DNA of 64,000 nt from Propionicimonas sp020161015. Lineage in GTDB: Bacteria; Actinomycetota; Actinomycetes; Propionibacteriales; Propionibacteriaceae. Made by a program: the position numbers and the translations under genes. The stretch is from assembly GCF_964266745.1 (NCBI RefSeq), contig NZ_CAXWGX010000001.1:434001-498000 (forward strand), in the 5' to 3' direction. This document shows, piece by piece, positions 31,579 through 40,425 of this stretch. A model generated the notes under the pieces. That model did no database searches. It saw only the letters and a list, made by a program, of their open reading frames with translations, and was not told the DNA's origin. Each line of letters begins with the position of its first letter. The stretch's first letter is position 1.

Positions 31579-31665
31579 GGCCGGCGGGGCGATCGGACGC
31601 CGTCCGCCCGCGGGGGCACCCGGCGTCACTAGACTCCCGAGCGGGCCACCACGAGGAGGGACGCC

Positions 31666-31959
31666 ATGTCCGAGATCGACCTGATCGCCACCATCCCGGT
31701 TCCGGCGGACCGGCTGCCGGCCGCGTCCGCGTTGCTGCTGGCCTACGGCGACCTGGTGCGCGCCGAGCCCGGCAACCTCCGCTTCGAGGCCTACCGCGAC
31801 CGCGACAGCGGCGCCATGGTCGTCGTCGAGCGGTACCGCGACCAGGCGGCTTTCGACGCCCACCTGACCAATCCGGCCAACGCGGAGTTCAACGGAAAGC
31901 TCGCCGAGGTGCTGGACGGAGGCGGCTCGAGCCTCCGGATGCTGGAGCCCCTGGGCTGA
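31666..31959 (+). CDS. Antibiotic biosynthesis monooxygenase-fold (ABM) protein
   Basis: 97 residues, the size of small ferredoxin-like ABM proteins. It starts EIDLIATIPVPADRL and has EPGNLRFEAYRDRDSG, then VVVERYRDQAAFDAHLTNPA, with the family YRD..F..H pattern. Members include quinol monooxygenases and detoxifying enzymes; some lack enzyme activity. The ATG has GAGGAGGG upstream and a TAGACT -10 box at about 31630. Confidence 0.82.
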   Translation: MSEIDLIATIPVPADRLPAASALLLAYGDLVRAEPGNLRFEAYRDRDSGAMVVVERYRDQAAFDAHLTNPANAEFNGKLAEVLDGGGSSLRMLEPLG

Positions 31960-31966
31960 GTCCCGC

Positions 31967-32485
31967 TCACAGGGCCAGGCCGTCGTAGCTGACCGCGATG
32001 ACCCGGTCGATCTCGTCGAACCGGACGGGGTACTCGCTCGACGGCAGTGCCCGCAGGTAGAACCGCAGCGCGTCGTTGCCAGCCGGCTCGATCATCAGGT
32101 AGCGCTGAAGCCGGGAGGGACCGACCCGGCTGCGCATGACGTCGTAGACGTCGTGGAGCAGCTCCGTACCGTGGTGCGGCTCGTCCGCCCGTCCGAAGAG
32201 CCGCCGTCGGTACCGGTGATCGGGGTGGATGGCGATGTAGGCGAGGTAGTCGTACTGGTCCTCGGGGTGGCTCATCACGATCGCGCCGCCGATGATCCCT
32301 TCGGGGAGCCCGAGGGCGTCCGCGTCCGTGGACCGCCTCAGGAACGCCGTGGTGTCGACGAAGTCGCTCCACAGTGTGTGCGACGACCCACCGATCGGGA
32401 ATGCCGTCTTGAGGATGTCGCGCAGGGCTCGCCGGTCGGGCTTGCGCAGCTCGCCATACGCGTGGTGCTCGTTCACGTACGCCAC
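31967..32485 (-). CDS. GNAT-like acetyltransferase or related conserved protein
   Basis: 172 residues. The segment YDYLAYIAIHPDHRYRRRLF recalls motif A of GNAT acetyltransferases (V-x-P-x-x-R), followed by a helical stretch GTELLHDVYDVMRSR, and the end ALRFYLRALPSSEYPVRFDE fits the C-terminal GNAT strands. The CoA-binding Gly is replaced (YRRR), so the match is partial. The GTG at 32485 has AGGGGG 8 bases before it. Substrate unknown. Confidence 0.55.
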   Translation of the reverse strand: MAYVNEHHAYGELRKPDRRALRDILKTAFPIGGSSHTLWSDFVDTTAFLRRSTDADALGLPEGIIGGAIVMSHPEDQYDYLAYIAIHPDHRYRRRLFGRADEPHHGTELLHDVYDVMRSRVGPSRLQRYLMIEPAGNDALRFYLRALPSSEYPVRFDEIDRVIAVSYDGLAL

Positions 32486-32575
32486 GCCGAACCCCCTGCC
32501 GGACGCCGGGCCGCTCGCCTCACCCGTCCATCCTCCCGGTCCGCGGGCGCCGCGCGGCGAGGACGCGCCCGCGAC

Positions 32576-33460
32576 TCACGACGGCGCGGCGAACCGTTCC
32601 TCCGTGTTGTGGTCCAGGAAGTCCGTGACACTGCGCGGCAGCGCCCGTTCGGTGCTCCAGGCCAGCCCGAGCGCACGCGAGCGGCGTGGCTCCAGCGGCA
32701 CATAAGTGATGTCGGTATCGGCCGGGCGGGTCGGCTCGGGGATGATCGCGATGCCGAGGCCCACACCGACCAGCCCGCGGATGGTGTCGATCTCGCTCGA
32801 CTCGAACGCGATCCGGACGCGGGCCCCCGCCTCGGCCAGCAACGGGTCGATCACCGTGCGCAGCTCGGTGCTGTGGGCGAACGCGACGACGTCCTCCCCG
32901 TCGAGGTCGGACGCGGAGACGCTCGCCAGGCCAGCGAACCGGTGACCGCTCGGCACGGCGACCGTGAGGCGCTGCTCGACCAGCTGCCGCCAGTCGAAGC
33001 CGACGCGCGCCGGGCCGGGAGCGGTGACGAAGGCCACGTCGAGCGCATCGGTGGCGATCCAGCCGTAGAGGTCGCGGGCGAACCCCTGGCGCAGTTCGAA
33101 GCGGCACTCGGGGGCACCGGACCGGAAGCTGCCGACCAGGCGCGGGACCGCCCACAGCGCGGCGGACTGGAGGAAGCCCAGCCGGACGGTCGCCAGCGGG
33201 CCGGTGAGCTGCCGGACGTGCCGGCGCCCGGTCTCGAAGCCTTCCCGCAGGCGCAGCGCGTCCGCACGGAACACCTCGCCCGCCCGGTTCAGCTCGACCC
33301 GGCGTCCGCGGCGGGTGAAGAGCTCCGCGCCCAGCTCGGCCTCCAGCCGGGCGAGGGCCCGGGACACGTTCGACTGGTTCACGCGCAGCAGGGCGGCCGC
33401 GTCCCTGGTGTTCTCGGTGTCGGCGAGGGTGAGGAAGACCTGCAACGTCTGCTCGTCCAC
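32576..33460 (-). CDS. LysR-family transcriptional regulator
   Basis: 294 residues. A winged helix-turn-helix fills residues 1-60: LQVFLTLADTENTRDAAALL, then NQSNVSRALARLEAELGAEL and FTRRGRRVELNRAG. The substrate-binding domain follows, with RLGFLQSAALWAVPRLVGSF and LDVAFVTAPG. Divergent from an MFS transporter gene across a palindromic operator-like site; LysR proteins commonly control such a partner. A TAGGGT box 6 bases before the GTG start marks a leaderless promoter directly next to the palindrome. Confidence 0.92.
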   Translation of the reverse strand: MDEQTLQVFLTLADTENTRDAAALLRVNQSNVSRALARLEAELGAELFTRRGRRVELNRAGEVFRADALRLREGFETGRRHVRQLTGPLATVRLGFLQSAALWAVPRLVGSFRSGAPECRFELRQGFARDLYGWIATDALDVAFVTAPGPARVGFDWRQLVEQRLTVAVPSGHRFAGLASVSASDLDGEDVVAFAHSTELRTVIDPLLAEAGARVRIAFESSEIDTIRGLVGVGLGIAIIPEPTRPADTDITYVPLEPRRSRALGLAWSTERALPRSVTDFLDHNTEERFAAPS

Positions 33461-33466
33461 GAGCCC

Positions 33467-33493
33467 ACCCTACTGATGCATGAATCGCATCAG
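33467..33493. promoter_or_regulatory. LysR-type operator and leaderless -10 box in the lysR-MFS gap
   Basis: CTGATGC (33473-33479), 7 bases, GCATCAG (33487-33493): a perfect inverted repeat. It abuts the minus-strand -10 TAGGGT (33467-33472) of the LysR gene, so a bound dimer would block or control that promoter and also sit upstream of the MFS gene. Confidence 0.7.
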
Positions 33494-33546
33494 GTATGGG
33501 GTCTCGATCATTTCCCGCATCGACGGCTGCGCGCGAGACTGCCGGG

Positions 33547-34842
33547 GTGACCACCGTCGGACTCCCCGCGCCCGGGCCGGTCGGGGCGCACACCGGCCAC
33601 ATGGCCGGCAGCGCGTCCTACCGGCGGATCGTGGTCGCCCTGATGGCCGGCGGGCTCGCCAACTTCTCGCTGATGTACTTCGTGCAGCCGCTCCTGCCCG
33701 CCCTGGCCGCGCACTACCGGGTGAGCGCAGCGGAATCGTCCCACGCGCTCTCGGTGACCACGCTCACGATCATCGCCGGGCTGCTGGTCACCGGGCCGCT
33801 CGCCGACCGGGTGGGGCGCGTGCCGGTGATGCGCTGGAGCCTGCTCGCCTCCGGCGTCCTCGGGATCGCGTCCGCGCTGGCCCCGGACTGGACGACGCTG
33901 CTGGTCACCCGCGGGTTGCTCGGGTTCGCCCTCGCCGGCCTGCCCGCCGCCGCGCTGGCCTACCTCAGGGAGGAGGTAGCCGCCGGCTCCCATGCCCGGG
34001 CCAACGCCGCCTACATCGCAGGGACGGCCGCGGGCGGGGCCGCCGCCCGCCTGCTGCCCGGGCCTCTGGAGGCCCTCGGCGGCTGGCCGCTGGCCGCCGG
34101 CGTCGTCGCCCTGGTCACCGTGGTCGCCGGCGCGTTGATGTCGGTCCTGCTGCCCTCGTCGGCCGGCTTCGCTCCCGGGCCCGTGGAGCTGCGCGAGGCC
34201 GTCCTCGGCACGCTCGCGGCACTCGGCGACCGTGTGGTCGCGCTGCTCTGCGTGGCCGGCTTCGCCGCGATGGGTGCGTTCGTCGGCACGTACAACGCCG
34301 TCGGATTCCGCCTCCAGGCGCCACCGTTCCAGCTGGGCGCCCGGGCCTCTCTCGTGTACCTCGCCTACCCGGTGGGGATCGCCGCACCACTCGTGGCGCG
34401 GGCACTGGCCGCACGCGCCGGACGGGGTCGCGCCGTGGGCGGGGGACTGCTCCTGCTGGCCGGCAGCCTCGCGCTGCTGTCGGTACCCGACGTGGCCGCC
34501 GTCGTCGCCGGGCTGGCCCTGGTGGGCTTCGCCTTTCTCGGCGTCCACTCGCTGCTCAGCGGCTGGGTGGTCGACCGCGCGCTCCGCCGCGGCCGCGGCA
34601 CCGCGCAGGCGTCCAGCGCCTACCTCGGCACGTACTACCTGGGCAGCACGATCGCGGGGGCGCTCGCCACCCTGCTCTGGCAGGCCGTCGGCTGGGCCGG
34701 GGTGGCACTGCTGGCCGGCCCCCTGACGCTGGTAGCGCTCCTGGCCACCGTCGCCGCCGCACGCACGGACCCGACAACGAGCACCGTTGTTGACCGAGTT
34801 CGGTTCACAACGGTGCAGCCTGTGGGACGCGGAACGCCCTAG
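33547..34842 (+). CDS. MFS transporter (efflux type)
   Basis: 431 residues from the GTG at 33547 with about 12 membrane segments. The first is near SYRRIVVALMAGGLANFSLM; the MFS loop 2-3 signature is GPLADRVGRVPVMRWSLL. The pattern resembles YnfM/arabinose-efflux transporters of the drug/proton antiport type. Substrate unknown. The frame is open to an ATG at 33496, but that codon touches the operator, so the later GTG (or ATG at 33601) is preferred. Last codon overlaps the stop of the convergent arr gene by 4 bases. Confidence 0.82.
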   Translation: MTTVGLPAPGPVGAHTGHMAGSASYRRIVVALMAGGLANFSLMYFVQPLLPALAAHYRVSAAESSHALSVTTLTIIAGLLVTGPLADRVGRVPVMRWSLLASGVLGIASALAPDWTTLLVTRGLLGFALAGLPAAALAYLREEVAAGSHARANAAYIAGTAAGGAAARLLPGPLEALGGWPLAAGVVALVTVVAGALMSVLLPSSAGFAPGPVELREAVLGTLAALGDRVVALLCVAGFAAMGAFVGTYNAVGFRLQAPPFQLGARASLVYLAYPVGIAAPLVARALAARAGRGRAVGGGLLLLAGSLALLSVPDVAAVVAGLALVGFAFLGVHSLLSGWVVDRALRRGRGTAQASSAYLGTYYLGSTIAGALATLLWQAVGWAGVALLAGPLTLVALLATVAAARTDPTTSTVVDRVRFTTVQPVGRGTP

Positions 34843-35300
34843 TCCTCGATCACGTCGAGGCCCTGCTCACGGAGCTGCGCCAGGTGGTCGAGCATGGTCC
34901 TGACGGCCTCCGGGGAATGGCCCTCCCAGCCCTCGTGCTCGGCGAGGACGCGGAGGGGGTGGCGGGTGCGGTACGACCGTGTGGGGTTGCCGGGGAACCG
35001 CTTGTTCGTCACGTTGGGGTCGTCCTCGAAGGGCCCGGCGGGCTCCACGAGGTAGATGTGGCCCCGCTCGCTGCTGCCCGCGAGGGCGGCCGCCAGCTGC
35101 GCTCCCCACGCCGCCGTCTCCACGAGCGTGGTGAAGTAGAGGTGGTTGGAGACCCGTCCCTGCTGGAAGTTGGAGCCGCGGCCCGGGACGAGCTCCGCCC
35201 CCGCCTCGAGGACGGCCTGCGTGCCGTGGTAGAACGGGCCCTCGACCTGGGCGAAGTTGTCGACGGTGACCGGCGTGTGGGGTCCCGGGTGCTCGATCAT
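34839..35300 (-). CDS. arr: Rifampin ADP-ribosyltransferase (Arr)
   Basis: 153 residues, close to the usual 140-150. Family motifs are all visible: FYHGTQAVLEAGAELVPGRG, SNFQQGRVSNHLYFTTLVET, AAWGAQLA, then HIYLVEPAGPFEDDPNVTNK and RFPGNPTRSYRTRHPLRV. The HGT, GR.SN and Asp residues match the NAD and rifamycin sites of Arr. It ADP-ribosylates rifamycins at the C23 hydroxyl and would lower sensitivity; activity is inferred. The ATG at 35300 has AAGGA 8 bases upstream. The open frame continues upstream but without a ribosome site. Confidence 0.9.
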   Translation of the reverse strand: MIEHPGPHTPVTVDNFAQVEGPFYHGTQAVLEAGAELVPGRGSNFQQGRVSNHLYFTTLVETAAWGAQLAAALAGSSERGHIYLVEPAGPFEDDPNVTNKRFPGNPTRSYRTRHPLRVLAEHEGWEGHSPEAVRTMLDHLAQLREQGLDVIED

Positions 35301-35634
35301 GGTGACCGTCCTTGGTGCTCGGGGGCTGCGGCTGCTCGCTGCCCTGCACCCGCCACCGTACGACGGACGCACTCCCGCCCGGCGCGGCTGGGGTCCGCCA
35401 AGACCTGCTGGGAGCGCCTCGCAGGCTATCCCTCCTGGAGGTAGCTGCCAGCACACAACCCGCCTGCCGACGCCCCCCGGTGTTCGGCATGAGTTGCGCC
35501 TGCAGAGCTTGGCGGAACTCTGCAGGAGGCCAGGTGCAGAAGGTATCGGGCGCGATCGAACCGGGCCAAGACCCCGTGAGGGTGACTTGGCCGTCGCCAT
35601 GGCACCCGATCCGGCGCCTCGGCGACCCGGTGGG
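35301..35634. other. Gene-free stretch with one hairpin
   Basis: No gene is seen. CCTGCAGAG (35499-35507) and CTCTGCAGG (35518-35526) form a perfect 9-bp stem with a 10-base loop. It lies downstream of the large Ig-like gene and may stop that transcript, though no T tract follows. Confidence 0.5.
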
Positions 35635-38580
35635 TCAGGGGACGTTCACGGCCGCGCTGGTCCTGGCGATGGTGGCGTAACCCGATCGGCGGCCGATGAC
35701 CTGCACGGTGATGTCCCGACCGGCGTCGGCACTGGTCAGGTGCAGGGACGAGGCGGTGGCGCCCGGGATCGGGACTCCGTCCCTCAGCCACGCGTAGCGG
35801 AACGTCACGGACGACGTCCACGACCCACGCACAGCCTTCAGGTCCGAGCCGACCGCTGGGGTTCCGGCGATCGATGGGGTCCCGGCCTTCATCACCCTGA
35901 GGCTTGCAGCCCCGCTTCTGGCGATGGTCGCGTATCCCGGCTGCCCACCGACGACCCGCACGCTGATGCGCTGTCCGGCGTCGCCGGGGGTCAGCCCGTA
36001 GGTCGGGCCGGTGGCGCCGGGGATGTTCTCGCCCGAGCGACTCCACTGGTAGGAGAGGCTGGTCCCGGCCGTCCAGACACCAGGGGTGGCCGAGAGCAGG
36101 GACCCCGTGGCCAGCGTGCCGGCGACCGTGGGGGAACCGGCCAGCATCACCCGTAGCGTTTGAGCGGAGGTCCGGGTAGCCGTCGCGTACCCGGCGCGGC
36201 GGCCCGTCACGGTCACCGTGAGCGTCCGGTCCGCGTCGTCGGGTACGAGCGTGTAGGACGACCGTGTCGCTCCGGCGATCTCGACCCCGTCCCGCAACCA
36301 CTGGTAGGAGAAGGACACGTGCGACGTCCAGGTCCCTCGACCCGCGGACAGGGTCGTGCCGACCGCCAATACCCCGGCAATCCGTGGCGTCCCGGCGCGC
36401 ATGACCCTGCGTGACTTCGCGGAGGTCTTCACCGCCGTCGTGTAGCCCGGCAGCGTTCCGGTGACGCGCACGCTGATCTTGCGGCCGGCGTCGGCGGAGC
36501 TGAGCGTGTAGTCGGTGCCCGTCGCCCTCTTGATCGGCGAGCCGTCCCGCAGCCAGCGAAAGCTGAGCGATGCGCCGGAGGTCCAGCTGCCGGCCTGGGC
36601 ACTCAGGGTCTGGCCGACGGCGAGTGAACCGGCGATGGTCGGGGTCGGGGCAACGAGCAGGCCGCTCGCGACGGCGCCCGTTCGTGCCGATTCGACAGTG
36701 ACTGCGTCGGTGTTCGGCGCGCCGGCCGTCACGGTCACGGAGATCCGCTTGCCGAGATCGGCCGCGCCCAGGGTGTAGCCCTCGCCGGTTGCCAGCGGGA
36801 TCGCGACGCCGCTGCGTCGCCACTGGTACGTCAGCTCCGTGGGGGTGGGCTCGCTCCAGGTGCCGGGGGCTGCCGTGAGCGTCTCCCCGACCCTGGGAGT
36901 GCCGGTGATCCTGGGAGTGGGCGGAGAAGGCCAGGGGGCGAGCTTCACCACCGGGGTCGGCGCGGAGTCGGCGGTGAGGTCGACGCAGTCCACACGCCGG
37001 CCGGTCACCTGGACGCTGATCCGCTTGCCGACGTCGTCTGCCGTGAGCTGATAGGTCGCCCGGGTCTGGTCCGGGATCGGCGTCCCGTCCCGCAGCCAGG
37101 TCCAGGTGACGGTGCTCGGGGTCGGCGTCCACTCGCCGGCGACCGCGGTGAGCGTCTCGCCCTTCACCGGGGTTCCGTGGATGACCGGGGCCGGCGCGGT
37201 GAAGGTGTCCAGCACATCCAGCCCCGTCATGACCGTGTCGTGCCAGCTGTGGCTGAGCGGCTCGCCACCGCCGCAGCCGGCGTAGCTCACGGTCGAGTCG
37301 AGGCGCACCCGCACCTCGTGGGTTCCCAGGAGCGACTTGAACGCGTTCATCTCGAAGACCCGGGTGATGTCCGGACGGCTGGCGCCGTCGTCCGCCTGGC
37401 TGCCCTCGTAGACGGTGGAGGTGAAGGCTCCCCCGCGGGGGTCGTACACGTCCATCGACGCCCTCCACGAGAGGCTGGCTGCTTCACAGGCCGCGTCGTC
37501 CAACGCCTTCGCGTCGGCGAACACTCGCGGGAGGACCCGGATCCCGATCCTGATCGTGCTCGGGCCCTCACCGTGGAAGACCACCGGCGCGGCGGCCACC
37601 GAACCCAGATCGCCGGTACTACGGGGCTCGAGACGGAGGCTCCGGTCCAACGTCTCGTCGAGCCCGATCGTGAAACGGAGGGCTCCGGGGGCGTAGCCGG
37701 TGTGTGAGAACACCACCCGGTACTCACCGGGGTGCAGGCCGGAGATACGGAACTTCCCGCCACCCGGGCGTCCCACGGCCGGTGTGACTTCCGTCTCTTC
37801 CGCGCCCTGAACGCGCAGGACCTTGATCCAGTACGGCTCGAGCGTCCTTCCCGCGAGCCCGGTGAGGGAGCCCTGGACGACGCCCAGCGAGCCCATCACG
37901 GCGTCCGCGACGGCCCAGTCGTCCGTCCCCAGGGTGATGGTCCTTGCCAGGGACCGATCCGGCTCGTCGTCCCACCACTCGGATGCGTACTCGTAGGTCT
38001 GGACCGCCTGGAACAAGAGCCGGTACGAACCGGCGGGGACGTTGGCGAAGGAGTAGCGGCCGTCTTGATCCGGGTAGCGAACAGTGGGTTGACCAGGACC
38101 GTCAGCGCCCACGGCGGAGAGCTCCACCCGTACCGCTGCGGCGGTCAGGGGAACCCCGCCGCGGTTGGTGACCCGTCCGGTGATCGTGCCGGGCATGGGC
38201 TCGTCGGAGGTGACCAGCGCCGTCGGCGGGGCCGAGGCGGTCGTCGTGGCGACCCCATCCCCATACGCCGTCACCTTCACCGTCAGCTTGTAGCCCAGGT
38301 CGGCAGCCGTGACCACGTACGAGGGCCCCGTCGCGCCGGCGACCACCGCACCGTTGCGCAACCACTGGAGCTCCAGTCGCGAAGGCTCGGGAACCCAGAC
38401 GCCCGGGTCAGCGGTCACCGTCGCGCCAACCTTCGCAACACCGGAGACCGACGGCCACTCGGCGATGTCGAACCCCATGTCTCCCGCCGCCCGGGCGGCG
38501 GGAGCGCCGACGACGGAAACCAGAAGCCCGAACACCACGGACAAGACCCACGTCGACCACGCCGGCCGGACGATGCGCAT
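35635..38580 (-). CDS. Large secreted protein with seven Ig-like repeats and carboxypeptidase-regulatory-like domains
   Basis: 981 residues. A signal peptide (RIVRPAWSTWVLSVVFGLLV, cleavage near AARAA at 33) starts the protein. One Ig-like repeat follows, then two carboxypeptidase-regulatory-like domains (TITGRVTNRGGVPLTAAAVR and VVQGSLTGLAGRTL), a region of about 150 residues of unclear fold, and six tandem repeats of about 82 residues in the C-terminal half. Each repeat runs P-I-G-x-x-x-V-G-x-T-L-x-A, W, QWLRDG, then D-x-G-x-x-I-x-V-x-V-x-G. No sortase motif or terminal membrane helix is present, so it is released or held otherwise. Ends without catalytic motifs; an adhesin or surface-scaffold role is likely. 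The ATG at 38580 starts the signal peptide. Confidence 0.85.
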   Translation of the reverse strand: MRIVRPAWSTWVLSVVFGLLVSVVGAPAARAAGDMGFDIAEWPSVSGVAKVGATVTADPGVWVPEPSRLELQWLRNGAVVAGATGPSYVVTAADLGYKLTVKVTAYGDGVATTTASAPPTALVTSDEPMPGTITGRVTNRGGVPLTAAAVRVELSAVGADGPGQPTVRYPDQDGRYSFANVPAGSYRLLFQAVQTYEYASEWWDDEPDRSLARTITLGTDDWAVADAVMGSLGVVQGSLTGLAGRTLEPYWIKVLRVQGAEETEVTPAVGRPGGGKFRISGLHPGEYRVVFSHTGYAPGALRFTIGLDETLDRSLRLEPRSTGDLGSVAAAPVVFHGEGPSTIRIGIRVLPRVFADAKALDDAACEAASLSWRASMDVYDPRGGAFTSTVYEGSQADDGASRPDITRVFEMNAFKSLLGTHEVRVRLDSTVSYAGCGGGEPLSHSWHDTVMTGLDVLDTFTAPAPVIHGTPVKGETLTAVAGEWTPTPSTVTWTWLRDGTPIPDQTRATYQLTADDVGKRISVQVTGRRVDCVDLTADSAPTPVVKLAPWPSPPTPRITGTPRVGETLTAAPGTWSEPTPTELTYQWRRSGVAIPLATGEGYTLGAADLGKRISVTVTAGAPNTDAVTVESARTGAVASGLLVAPTPTIAGSLAVGQTLSAQAGSWTSGASLSFRWLRDGSPIKRATGTDYTLSSADAGRKISVRVTGTLPGYTTAVKTSAKSRRVMRAGTPRIAGVLAVGTTLSAGRGTWTSHVSFSYQWLRDGVEIAGATRSSYTLVPDDADRTLTVTVTGRRAGYATATRTSAQTLRVMLAGSPTVAGTLATGSLLSATPGVWTAGTSLSYQWSRSGENIPGATGPTYGLTPGDAGQRISVRVVGGQPGYATIARSGAASLRVMKAGTPSIAGTPAVGSDLKAVRGSWTSSVTFRYAWLRDGVPIPGATASSLHLTSADAGRDITVQVIGRRSGYATIARTSAAVNVP

Positions 38581-38911
38581 CAAGGGAGAGCCTTCGTTCG
38601 ATATGGGCCCACCCGCGTGAACCCCCGAGCATTCTTCCAGCGATCCAGGAGTGGGAGCGACGATCCGCGATTCTCACCGAAACGTCGACGCGGGAACAGG
38701 GATTGCGCGTCGCTGCCCGACGACGGCGCGAACCGCCGCAATACCCACGTCAGCCGTGAATTCCGGATCGATGTGCACACTTCGTGCCCCCCTGCGGGTG
38801 ACAACGATGCGCGATGGGGACGAGCTGGATCAGCCCGAGCCGGACACGACGTTCCGGGAACCGGGACGTGCCTTGTCGACTCCGAATGCGATCCCGAGAA
38901 GGAACCACACA
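38581..38911. other. Gene-free stretch upstream of the Ig-like gene
   Basis: I see no coding gene. Short open frames exist on both strands but lack ribosome sites and family features. It probably holds the promoter of the Ig-like gene; a clear box is not visible. Confidence 0.45.
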
Positions 38912-38985
38912 TGGAGCGGATGACGGGAATCGAACCCGCACTGTCAGCTTGGGAAGCTGATGTTCTGCCATTGAACTACATCCGC
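38912..38985 (-). tRNA. tRNA-Gly (anticodon CCC)
   Basis: The minus strand folds into a full cloverleaf. The acceptor stem pairs GCGGATG with CATCCGC; the D arm holds GTTCAATGGCAGAAC; the anticodon loop is TTCCCAA, giving CCC between stems TCAGC and GCTGA; the T arm is CGGGTTCGATTCCCG. TCCA follows the acceptor, so the CCA end is encoded. It reads GGG codons, which are common in high-GC genomes. Confidence 0.96.
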
Positions 38986-39179
38986 AGGGCACCCTCTGAC
39001 GAGCGTGCGTGGAGCAGTCTAGCCGCAGCCCGACACGGCTCGCGAACTCGCTGCGGGGAGCGCGACGCGACGGCGACTCGGACGAAACCGCGCCAGTCCG
39101 CGCCGCGCGTCTGACAGACTGCTGCTGGACAGGTACGTGGCGGAAGACCGTGCGTTGGGGCATTGAGGAGCGGAGGCGG

Positions 39180-39869
39180 GTGACCAGACAGGATCGGGCC
39201 ATCACCATCGTTGAGCTGATGACGCAGGCCATGGCCGCCATCGACGGCGGCGAGCGCGCCGAGCAGCTGGTGTGCACCACGTTGGCCAAGGCCGGGAACG
39301 CCGAGACCGCTGTGCTCATCGGGCTCGACGTGGGACGCCGCCTGCACGTGCACGCCGGCTTCCCCGACCAGCGGAGGGCGGGCGTCCTGGCCGAGGCCGC
39401 CGCCCACGGCGGCCGGCACTCGGAGGGCAACGTCCACCTGGCGCAGCATCCCGTCCTCGGCGAGATCGTCACCATCGGGCCGGACCTCGAGCAGCACCAG
39501 GTGCACGACCTGGGCAGGGTGCTCGCGCTGTCGCGGCGCGGTGGCTTCAGCCCGGAGGCGCACGCCCTTTTCGCCGAGTCGGCCACCGCACTGACGCTGC
39601 TCATGCCGCACGTCGCGGAGTCGTGCCGCCGGGAGCAGCGCGCCCGGTCCGCGGCCGACGCCGCCGCAGCGCTCAACCTCACCGCGCGCGAGGTCGAGGT
39701 GCTCCAGTTGCTGTCCGAGGGCCTCCTGGCCCGGACGATCGCCGCCCGGCTCGGGCTGTCGCCGCGCACGGTGCACAAGCACCTGAGCAACGTCTACAGC
39801 AAGCTCGGGGTGCACGACCGGCTGGTCGCGGTCAGCATCGCCCGCGCCCAGGGCCTGATCGCAGCCTGA
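39180..39869 (+). CDS. LuxR-type (helix-turn-helix) transcriptional regulator
   Basis: 229 residues from the GTG at 39180, which has GGAGG upstream. The C-terminal 65 residues are a GerE/LuxR DNA-binding domain: NLTAREVEVLQLLSEGLLAR, TIAARLGLSPRTVHKHLSNV, YSKLGVHDRLVAVSIA. The N-terminal 160 residues look like a GAF-like or helical sensor without the Asp cluster of response-regulator receivers, so it is not a classical two-component regulator. The ligand and target are unknown. It stands alone; its neighbours do not suggest a role. Confidence 0.85.
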   Translation: MTRQDRAITIVELMTQAMAAIDGGERAEQLVCTTLAKAGNAETAVLIGLDVGRRLHVHAGFPDQRRAGVLAEAAAHGGRHSEGNVHLAQHPVLGEIVTIGPDLEQHQVHDLGRVLALSRRGGFSPEAHALFAESATALTLLMPHVAESCRREQRARSAADAAAALNLTAREVEVLQLLSEGLLARTIAARLGLSPRTVHKHLSNVYSKLGVHDRLVAVSIARAQGLIAA

Positions 39870-39893
39870 GCCGACGGGACCCGTCCCCCGCCG

Positions 39894-40283
39894 TCAGCGC
39901 GTGCGGACCTTCTTCGCCGTCTTCTTCAGAAGCCACAGCGGAAGCAGCCAGCTGCCCAGTGCCGTGACCAGCCACACGACCAGCGTGCCCAGGACCCAGG
40001 CCGTCGGCCCCTGGATGGTGATGCCACCCTCGAAGGAGCTGGCGATCGCGAGGGCGAGGCCGGTCGACAGGAGCCCGACCCCACCGACCAGCGGCGGCGA
40101 GAACTTCGCGGCGAGCTTGGTGGTCAGGGGGGTGAGCAGGCTCTGGGTGATGGTGAACACGGCAACGGCCACGATGAAGCCCCCGATCCCGACGCCGATG
40201 CCGGGAACCAGCAGGCCGGCGAGCAAGAGGCCGACGACCGAGGAGCCGAAGAAGATCGCGGCGAGGATGAGGATCTTCCGCAT
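39894..40283 (-). CDS. Four-helix membrane protein (YvlD/phage-holin-superfamily-IV-like)
   Basis: 129 residues with four likely membrane helices: about 4-25, 30-50, 63-85 and 93-120. The order (hydrophobic helix, VPGIGVGIGGF, QSLLTPLTTKLA, then GGITIQGPTAWVLGTLVVWL) resembles the small YvlD/holin-like family. Ends in a basic tail (LLKKTAKKVRTR). No lysis genes are near, so a phage origin is unlikely. A TAGCCT box 6 bases before the ATG indicates a leaderless start. Confidence 0.7.
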   Translation of the reverse strand: MRKILILAAIFFGSSVVGLLLAGLLVPGIGVGIGGFIVAVAVFTITQSLLTPLTTKLAAKFSPPLVGGVGLLSTGLALAIASSFEGGITIQGPTAWVLGTLVVWLVTALGSWLLPLWLLKKTAKKVRTR

Positions 40284-40425
40284 CCCCGAAGGCTAGCGCC
40301 TCCCCGCACCGCCGGCGGCGTCCGCGTCCACCCGGCGTCGACCCGCTAAGGGTTGGCACCCACTGCACCCCCATCGGCCCCCGTCCGGGGTGTCTCGGGG
40401 CACCCGCCGGGCTTAGGTTCTTCCC

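Noticed and set aside
35426..37468. A 680-codon minus-strand frame in another phase of the Ig-like gene
   Set aside because: Its Arg/Gly/Asp-rich repeats only mirror the repeats of the real gene in a shifted frame.
38581..38911. Small genes on either strand (about 90 and 110 codons)
   Set aside because: No ribosome sites, no conserved motifs, and codon use not typical of the neighbours.
39894..40283. Phage holin, suggesting a prophage
   Set aside because: No endolysin, integrase or structural phage genes nearby; the protein fits a general four-helix membrane family.
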